A stretch of 6,262 nucleotides of DNA from Caldisericaceae bacterium (lineage in GTDB: Bacteria; Calditrichota; Calditrichia; Calditrichales; Calditrichaceae). A program made the position numbers and the translations under genes. Below, piece by piece: positions 1 through 4,168 of this stretch; positions within the stretch are counted from its first letter, which is position 1; every line of letters starts with the position of its first letter. The notes under the pieces are model-generated. The model saw nothing but the letters and a program-made list of their open reading frames with translations. It was not told the DNA's origin and ran no database searches. The stretch lies in contig JAGHBR010000278.1 in the NCBI GenBank assembly GCA_021160885.1, positions 1 through 6,262 on the forward strand, in the 5' to 3' direction.

Positions 1-1113
1 ATCATGTTCATCCCGCAAAAAAATTACAATGTTTTTGGCTTTACTAAAGAAGACTTCGGTCTCGATTTGTACGTGCGCGGCGTGCTCATTCAACACAAGT
101 TTTCGGAAATTATTCCGGAATATCTAGGTTTCGTAAAAGGTATGGTGGATTCCCCGGACATTCCATTAAACATTTCGCGGGAAACCCTGCAGGAAAACCG
201 CGTGGTAATAAAGATTAAACAGGTACTGGTCAAACAGGTCCTGTCGCATCTGGAAAAGATGGCTCAAAAGGAACCGGAAAAATACAAAACTTTCTGGAAT
301 GAACACGGCAAAATTTTCAAGTTAGGCTACCAGGATTACAGTAATCAGGAAAAATTCGCCGAACTGCTGCGTTTTGATTCTTCTGCCCTGGAAAAAGAAG
401 GCGAACTGACCTCGTTAGCCGACTATGTGTCGCGCGCCAAACCAGATCAAAAAGAAATTTACTACATTACAGGCGCCAGCCGCGAAGCTCTACAAACAGA
501 TCCGCATCTGGAAATTTTTAAACGCAAAGGCATCGAGGTCTTGTACCTTTACGATCCAGTCGATGAATTTGTGATTACAGGTCTGCCCAAGTACAAAAAC
601 GATTATACCTTTGTTGCCGTTGAACATGCGGATATTTCCAAATTGGAAAAATTTGAAGATGTGGTCAAAGATGAAGAGAAAGTAGAAGAGTTGAGCAAAG
701 GCGAAGAAAAGGTCTTTATAAAACTCCTAGATAAGATGCGTGATATTTTGGGTGATCGGGTGACAGAAGTTCGCGAGTCTAAAAGGTTGAAGGACAGCGC
801 CGCCTGCCTGGTCAGCCCAGACGGCCAGATGACCTCACAAATGCAAAAAATTCTGCAGATCATGAACAAAGACACCACAATTCCTAAAAAGATTTTTGAG
901 GTAAACAAAGATCATCCGCTAATTCGAAACCTGTTGCGTATTTACAAAAATGATCCCAAAGATCCATTCATTACAGAAGCCACCGAGCAGCTTTTCGAAA
1001 CTGCTCTTTTAATGGAAGGCTATTTGAACGATCCGCACAAACTGGTGCGACGCATGGAAACCATTTTGACTAAAAGTAGTGAATGGCACCCTCAGAATAA
1101 GACACAGGATTAA
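1..1113 (+). CDS. htpG: Molecular chaperone HtpG (Hsp90 family), 3' part; 5' end outside window
   Basis: This is the middle and C-terminal part of the bacterial Hsp90 chaperone, a cytosolic dimeric ATPase that remodels client proteins. The frame is open from base 1 (Ile, then Met at 4), and the first residues (IMFIP) match the internal 'LLFIP' strand of HtpG, so the Met at base 4 is not the start; the N-terminal ATP-binding (GHKL) domain lies upstream of the window. Visible middle-domain landmarks are LYVRGVLI, the EYLGFVKGMVDSPDIPLN segment, and the conserved LNISRETLQ loop, whose Arg (codon 178-180) corresponds to the catalytic-loop Arg that contacts the ATP gamma-phosphate. Next come KYKTFWNEHG, the YYITG strand and KGIEVLYLYDPVDEF. 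The C-terminal dimerisation domain follows, with VTEVRESKRLKDSAACLV, a Met-rich amphipathic stretch (GQMTSQMQKILQIM), and FEVNKDHPLIRNL. The 370 codons seen fit a normal protein of about 620-640 residues. It ends with TAA followed by an intrinsic terminator. Identification is very secure. Confidence 0.97.
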   Translation: MMFIPQKNYNVFGFTKEDFGLDLYVRGVLIQHKFSEIIPEYLGFVKGMVDSPDIPLNISRETLQENRVVIKIKQVLVKQVLSHLEKMAQKEPEKYKTFWNEHGKIFKLGYQDYSNQEKFAELLRFDSSALEKEGELTSLADYVSRAKPDQKEIYYITGASREALQTDPHLEIFKRKGIEVLYLYDPVDEFVITGLPKYKNDYTFVAVEHADISKLEKFEDVVKDEEKVEELSKGEEKVFIKLLDKMRDILGDRVTEVRESKRLKDSAACLVSPDGQMTSQMQKILQIMNKDTTIPKKIFEVNKDHPLIRNLLRIYKNDPKDPFITEATEQLFETALLMEGYLNDPHKLVRRMETILTKSSEWHPQNKTQD

Positions 1114-1124
1114 ATTTTTGTAAG

Positions 1125-1157
1125 AGCGGGAGGGCTTCAACGCCTTCCTGCTTTTTT
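1125..1157 (+). terminator. Intrinsic terminator of htpG
   Basis: An 11-bp stem (AGCGGGAGGGC at 1125-1135 with GCCTTCCTGCT at 1142-1152, two G-U pairs in RNA, otherwise perfect) closes a 6-nt loop and runs directly into six T residues (1152-1157). It lies 11 bases after the htpG stop codon, which is the expected position and composition for Rho-independent termination. Confidence 0.82.
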
Positions 1158-1168
1158 AATTAGAGGAT

Positions 1169-1197
1169 AAAAAAGGTTGTCATCTTCAAACCTTTTT
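1169..1197 (-). terminator. Probable intrinsic terminator of the sirtuin gene, overlapping its stop codon
   Basis: On the minus strand, AAAAAGGTT (1197-1189) pairs perfectly with AACCTTTTT (1178-1170) around a 10-nt loop and is followed by a run of six U in RNA (1174-1169). The sirtuin TGA stop (1188-1186) lies inside the loop. The stem is A+T-rich with only two G-C pairs, so it is weaker than the opposing htpG terminator 12 bases away. The placement and U-tract nevertheless fit a terminator. Confidence 0.5.
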
Positions 1198-1965
1198 AAA
1201 TTCTTCATTTGCAATCACCTTCATTAATTGCTGCAATACCTGACCAGCAGGCCCTTTTAAAAAAATTGGATTCAAGGATTGCGTGTAATTGGAAGGCTCA
1301 ATATTAATCTCAATAAATTTACTGCCATATCGGTAGGCAATTTCAGGAATTTGTGAAGCGGGAAACACTTCGCCGGTTGAACCGATAATCAGCATGACAT
1401 CAGCCTTCATGGCTTCGGCAATGCTCTGGTTAATCACCGCTTCGGGAATAGCTTCACCGAAAAAGACAAAGTCCGGCTTCAACAAACCAGCGCACTCCAA
1501 ACAATGAGGTGGTAGATTATTTAAAAAATGTTCACTGGCAGTGAAATGCGAATTGCAATTTAAACAACGTAAATAGCGATAGCTACCATGGTACTCAATG
1601 ACCTGACGACTTCCGGCTTGCTGATGTAGGTAGTCAATATTTTGCGTAATAATGGATTTTAACCGTTGTCCTTTCTCCAATGTTGCCAGTGCAAGATGCG
1701 CAGGATTAGGTCTGGCATTTTTGAACGATTCGTAAAACAATTGTTTAATCAAACGCCAGCTTTGTTCCGGGTTCTGTTCAAAGTAACCGATTTCAAAATG
1801 TCGTGGATCAACTTTTGTCCACAAACCTCCCGGGCCGCGAAAGGGCGGAATGCCACTCTCTACTGAAATACCAGCGCCGGTAAAGGCCACTAAATATTTA
1901 GCCTGTAAAATTAACTGCGCGGCCTGGAAAAAAGAATTATTCATGTCATTCAGTGCAGATTTCAT
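1186..1965 (-). CDS. Sir2-family NAD-dependent protein deacylase (sirtuin, CobB/Sir2 type)
   Basis: A sirtuin of 259 residues, the usual size for a bacterial single-domain enzyme. It removes acyl groups from protein lysines, consuming NAD+ and giving nicotinamide and O-acyl-ADP-ribose, and is probably cytosolic. All signature elements are visible: the NAD-binding GAGIS (30-34) and ESGIPPFRG (36-44), TQNIDYLH (107-114) with the ribose-contacting Gln/Asn/Asp, and the catalytic His126 in YHGS. The structural zinc site has four Cys (134, 137, 155, 158). KPDFVFFGE (163-171), the Rossmann-fold GSTGEVFPAS (195-204) and INIEPS (220-225) follow. The second NAD motif reads PPFR where many sirtuins have PDFR, and I do not see the Tyr/Arg pair that marks desuccinylase-type (class III) enzymes, so deacetylation is the likelier activity (inference). 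Start: the first ATG follows an in-frame TGA by one codon; Met8 (1944-1942) is an alternative, and neither has a clear Shine-Dalgarno. It converges on htpG and lies downstream of the membrane-protein gene after a 178-base gap, so it is probably transcribed alone. Confidence 0.95.
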   Translation of the reverse strand: MKSALNDMNNSFFQAAQLILQAKYLVAFTGAGISVESGIPPFRGPGGLWTKVDPRHFEIGYFEQNPEQSWRLIKQLFYESFKNARPNPAHLALATLEKGQRLKSIITQNIDYLHQQAGSRQVIEYHGSYRYLRCLNCNSHFTASEHFLNNLPPHCLECAGLLKPDFVFFGEAIPEAVINQSIAEAMKADVMLIIGSTGEVFPASQIPEIAYRYGSKFIEINIEPSNYTQSLNPIFLKGPAGQVLQQLMKVIANEEFKKV

Positions 1966-2143
1966 TACTCATTTTTTAATTTCATGATTTTAGTGTTTTC
2001 TAAAAGGTTTTTGAGTTAATGGAATAAGAAAAGCTTGCAAACGGTTAATTGGGTTGCCACAAAGCTGTAACCTATTCAGAAGGCAAATTTAAACATTTTC
2101 CAATTTTTCAATGTATTCCTTTGTCCATTCCAGCTTAACTGGC

Positions 2144-2962
2144 TTAGTGTCCCGTTTCTATAGTCATCGTTTGATAATTCAATTCAGAGCCCATCATGCT
2201 GTGGGGAATCAGGAAAACGATGAACATGACCAGTACGGCCAGAATAACCCACCATCTGTTTTGTAAAGCATTCCCCTTTAAAACACGCCAGCTGGCAATA
2301 AGCCAAAAAATCATGGCAATCAGAGTTTTGTTATCTGTTAAATCCCAGCCAAAGGGAACGCCTGTCCAGTAAGCGCCAAATGCAAACTTTTGCACCAATG
2401 GCCCCAAAATCATGCCCCCTGCAAACAGTACAATGGTGGTCCAGAGTGTAAATTGTTTTATTTTCGGGCCTTTGCTAAGTGCTTCAAAAAAAGTGACCAT
2501 GGCCAACAGCATACTTAAAAACATTCCCAGTACGTGAGGGATTAACACTAAAGCAGGTACCTTTCCTTTAAAACGAATTACCACAGCACTGTTTTGTGGT
2601 ACTGTTACAGTTTTGTTCTGCATTTTAAAAACGATGAAATATTCCAGTTTACCGGCTGGCGGCTGGCCGGGCAGTTCGGCGATTAAAACATTGGCCTGGC
2701 GTTGAAAAGGAACAATCTGCCACTCTTCATTCATCTTAAATCTTCGAAAATGTAATTCTGCCTTTATCGCTGTATCAGGAACAACCAATTTAATTTCCTG
2801 TGCCGTCTGCCCCCCATGCGAACGTGGGAGTTTAAATTTGTACTGTTTACCGGAAAGTTCGACTTTAATACGTTTGGGATAGGTTGGTCCCGTCAATCGT
2901 TGATAAACTGCAGCGGAAAGGGTTAGCAGAATTGCTAAAATCCATTTTAAACTCGTGTTCAT
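2144..2962 (-). CDS. Uncharacterised integral membrane protein with periplasmic beta-rich domain and two intramembrane IPH motifs
   Basis: I do not recognise this 272-residue protein. An N-terminal hydrophobic segment (about 6-20) looks like a signal anchor. It is followed by a charged, beta-rich region (about 25-133; IKVELSGKQYKFKLPRS, IKLVVPDTAIKAELHFRRF) expected outside the membrane, then four hydrophobic helices at about 136-161, 171-194, 214-228 and 237-254. Helix 2 carries IPH (141-143) and helix 5 ends in IPH (252-254) followed by SMMG. The loop between helices 3 and 4 has a Trp/Gly-rich stretch, AYWTG then GWDLTDNKT (205-213). Paired membrane His and such a loop recall haem-handling or electron-transport membrane proteins, but this is only a resemblance. 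Start: a Met five codons upstream (2977) is in frame but lacks a ribosome site, whereas the Met at 2962 has GGAG five bases before it. The gene is divergent from the pyrophosphatase gene. The call as a membrane protein is firm; no function is assigned. Confidence 0.85.
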   Translation of the reverse strand: MNTSLKWILAILLTLSAAVYQRLTGPTYPKRIKVELSGKQYKFKLPRSHGGQTAQEIKLVVPDTAIKAELHFRRFKMNEEWQIVPFQRQANVLIAELPGQPPAGKLEYFIVFKMQNKTVTVPQNSAVVIRFKGKVPALVLIPHVLGMFLSMLLAMVTFFEALSKGPKIKQFTLWTTIVLFAGGMILGPLVQKFAFGAYWTGVPFGWDLTDNKTLIAMIFWLIASWRVLKGNALQNRWWVILAVLVMFIVFLIPHSMMGSELNYQTMTIETGH

Positions 2963-2967
2963 TTGTA

Positions 2968-2971
2968 CTCC
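2968..2971 (-). promoter_or_regulatory. Shine-Dalgarno deciding the start of the membrane-protein gene
   Basis: On the minus strand GGAG lies five bases before the ATG at 2962-2960. The alternative in-frame ATG at 2977-2975 has only an A+T-rich leader without a purine-rich site, so the shorter protein is preferred. Confidence 0.65.
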
Positions 2972-3000
2972 GTTCATTATTAGGAAATATTTTTATTCTG

Positions 3001-3021
3001 AAATCTATTTTAAGTAGATTT
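3001..3021. repeat. 21-bp imperfect palindrome in the divergent intergenic region (possible operator)
   Basis: AAATCTATTT (3001-3010) and AAGTAGATTT (3012-3021) are inverted repeats with 9 of 10 positions matching around a single central base; the outer 7 bp are perfect. It sits between two divergent genes and covers the predicted -10 element of the minus-strand promoter, the usual place for a repressor site. No regulator gene is present in the window to pair with it. Confidence 0.4.
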
Positions 3022-3035
3022 AGAAAAAAATACAA
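3007..3035 (-). promoter_or_regulatory. Candidate sigma-70-type promoter of the membrane-protein gene
   Basis: On the minus strand a TTGTAT -35 element (3035-3030, 3 of 6 to consensus) and a TAAAAT -10 element (3012-3007, 5 of 6) are separated by exactly 17 bases. They point toward the ATG at 2962 and would give a leader of roughly 35-40 bases containing the GGAG site. The -10 element lies inside an imperfect palindrome (3001-3021). This is prediction from sequence only; A+T-rich spacers produce chance matches. Confidence 0.45.
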
Positions 3036-3041
3036 TGGAAC

Positions 3042-3047
3042 AAGGAG
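3042..3047 (+). promoter_or_regulatory. Strong Shine-Dalgarno upstream of the broken pyrophosphatase gene
   Basis: AAGGAG lies five bases before an ATG at 3053-3055 and is the best plus-strand ribosome site in this intergenic region. The ATG it serves is in a different frame from both the likely N-terminal segment (ATG at 3096) and the pyrophosphatase body, so the ribosome site appears to be uncoupled from the enzyme frame. Confidence 0.55.
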
Positions 3048-3093
3048 AAAAGATGGCTTCTATTGACATCCAGAATGTTATTAATTTAATATT

Positions 3094-3110
3094 CAATGGC
3101 AAAGCCATTG
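3094..3110 (+). repeat. Perfect short hairpin enclosing the 3096 ATG
   Basis: CAATGGC (3094-3100) and GCCATTG (3104-3110) form a 7-bp perfect stem with an AAA loop. The candidate pyrophosphatase start codon 3096-3098 is inside the 5' arm. It may simply be coding sequence (Met-Ala-Lys-Pro-Leu) that happens to fold, or it could hinder initiation at that ATG. Confidence 0.4.
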
Positions 3111-3801
3111 CTGTTTCCTCAAAAAGACGAACGCGTTTCTTCGTTGATGGATGGGATTGCTGTTTCGCGCCCATCCCTGGCATTGGGTCGATATTGGCGA
3201 AGATGCCCCGGAAATCGTTAACGCTTACATTGAAATGGTACCAACAGACACCGTAAAATATGAGCTGGACAAGGCTTCCGGTCTTTTGAAGGTCGATCGG
3301 CCACAACGCTTCTCTTCCATGCCGCCCATGTTGTACGGTTTTATTCCTCGCACCTATTCAGGTGAACGCAGCGCCGAATATTGTAACAAGAAAACCGGTC
3401 GCACCGATATTGTAGGCGATAGCGATCCGGTGGACATCTGTGTTTTAACCGAACGCCCCATCACTAAAAGCAATATTTTAGTTCCAGCGGACGTAATCGG
3501 TGGTTTTCGCATGATCGACAACAATGAAGCCGACGACAAGATTGTCGCTTATTTGCGCGGAGACATTGTGTTTGAAAAGTTGGAAGACATTACCGATGTG
3601 CCAAAACCTTTAATTGAACGCCTGCTCCACTATTTTTTAACCTACAAAGACATTCCCGGCAGCAAACGCCACCGCACTGAAATCACCGGCATTTACAATC
3701 GGGAAGAAGCCTTTTAGGTCTTCCGTCGCGGACGCAAAGATTATGACAACAAATTATCCGGCATCGAAGACGCTCTGACCGATGCCTTAAAAAAGTTATA
3801 A
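3096..3801 (+). pseudogene. ppa: Family I inorganic pyrophosphatase, broken by a 4-bp duplication frameshift and an internal amber codon
   Basis: Soluble Mg-dependent inorganic pyrophosphatase (PPi + H2O to 2 Pi), which drives biosynthetic reactions forward in the cytosol. The body (3151-3714) carries the whole active site. Counting Met 3151 as 1, these are Glu28 (YIEM), Lys36 and Glu38 (VKYELDK), Arg50 (VDRP), Tyr62 (YGFIP), Asp90/92/95 (GDSDPVD), Asp123/Asp128/Lys130 (MIDNNEADDK) and Tyr165-Lys166 (TYKD). The HPWH start and the insert with TGRTDIVGD mark the long subgroup I know from chlamydiae and planctomycetes. Two lesions are visible. ATGGATGG at 3147-3154 is a tandem 4-bp duplication: removing one copy fuses an upstream segment beginning at ATG 3096 (MAKPLLFPQKDERVSSL) to MGLLFRAHPWH. 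TAG at 3715-3717 stands where Glu is expected in EEAFEVFRR; the same frame then continues 27 codons (VFRRGRKDYDNKLSG onward) to TAA at 3799. Repaired length would be about 233 residues. As it stands, the open frame 3151-3717 encodes 188 residues, possibly still translated from the internal ATG, though I see no ribosome site there. Confidence 0.8.
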
Positions 3802-3876
3802 AGCACCGGCACTGACTTAACCGTAAATAGGTATATCCAGCTGATCCGGGGTTTTGTTTGGATTGGCAATATATGA

Positions 3877-3908
3877 GTGTAAGAATATAAGGGTATAAGA
3901 GTTAAGGG
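3877..3908 (+). repeat. Short tandem array of imperfect 8-bp units
   Basis: Consecutive octamers GTGTAAGA, ATATAAGG, GTATAAGA and GTTAAGGG share a core close to GTATAAGR; the last unit matches only with a gap. The array is too short and diverged to be a CRISPR. It may be low-complexity sequence, the remains of a dispersed intergenic repeat, or a binding-site array. Confidence 0.4.
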
Positions 3909-3916
3909 GAGGGTTG

Positions 3917-3936
3917 AAAGGCATGACTTGCCTTTT
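3917..3936 (+). terminator. Weak terminator-like hairpin downstream of the pyrophosphatase remnant
   Basis: AAAGGCA (3917-3923) pairs perfectly with TGCCTTT (3929-3935) around a TGACT loop. Only four T residues end the stem (3933-3936) and no longer U-tract follows, so termination would be inefficient. It is the first plausible 3' hairpin after the pyrophosphatase frame, 115 bases beyond its final TAA. Confidence 0.35.
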
Positions 3937-4085
3937 AAGCAAAAACGCGTTAATTGTCAAGCGAATTAAAATAAAACACTTTAAACAGGCAATCCCTTAT
4001 AATTAGAATTTGAATTTAAAACTTCTGTTAGTTCCTCATGGCTTACTTTGTCACTAATTCCTGTTCGTCAGGTTTAAGCCGTTAC

Positions 4086-4130
4086 GTCTGAATTTTCTTT
4101 AAAAATAACCCAGAAACCAAAAATTCAGAC
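4086..4130. repeat. Perfect 11-bp inverted repeat abutting the peptidase terminator
   Basis: GTCTGAATTTT (4086-4096) and AAAATTCAGAC (4120-4130) are exact inverse complements around a 23-nt A-rich loop. The right arm touches the terminator hairpin. In RNA the two would stack as adjacent stem-loops, which could protect the 3' end of transcripts or assist termination. Confidence 0.55.
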
Positions 4131-4160
4131 AAAAAAGCCGTTCCTGAAGAACGGCTTTTT
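4131..4160 (-). terminator. Intrinsic terminator of the S9 peptidase gene (can work on both strands)
   Basis: GCCGTTC (4137-4143) and GAACGGC (4149-4155) form a perfect 7-bp G+C-rich stem with a 5-nt loop, extended by flanking A and T runs (4132-4136 with 4156-4160). On the minus strand it begins 8 bases after the peptidase stop codon and ends in six U. The symmetrical T run means it could also stop plus-strand transcription coming from the pyrophosphatase side. Confidence 0.85.
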
Positions 4161-4168
4161 AATAACCT

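Larger units (their letters stand above)
3802..4130. other. Gene-free A+T-rich intergenic region
   Basis: No credible reading frame on either strand links the end of the pyrophosphatase remnant with the convergent peptidase gene. The stretch holds short tandem octamers (3877-3908), a small hairpin (3917-3935) and an 11-bp inverted repeat (4086-4130), annotated separately. Between them I see nothing recognisable: no tRNA fold, no IS ends, no gene remnant that I can name. Confidence 0.6.

Noticed and set aside
603..908. 101-residue minus-strand frame inside htpG
   Set aside because: Antisense to well-conserved Hsp90 sequence; Ser-rich low-information translation with no ribosome site, so a shadow frame.
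3035..3256. A separate 73-residue plus-strand gene starting MEQGEKMASIDI
   Set aside because: Beyond the first 15-30 codons it only overlaps the conserved pyrophosphatase body in the wrong frame and has no protein-like pattern; at most its start is the original or leader start of the pyrophosphatase.
3010..3306. 98-residue minus-strand frame across the pyrophosphatase start
   Set aside because: It lies opposite conserved pyrophosphatase coding sequence, has no recognisable domain, and its composition fits an antisense shadow.
3715..3717. TAG as a sense codon (amber recoding) in this organism
   Set aside because: The S9 peptidase ends with TAG at its natural C-terminus, directly before a strong terminator, so TAG is used as a stop here. 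A point mutation in the pyrophosphatase gene is simpler.
3877..3908. CRISPR array
   Set aside because: The units are 8 bp, imperfect and contiguous, with no spacers and no cas genes nearby.
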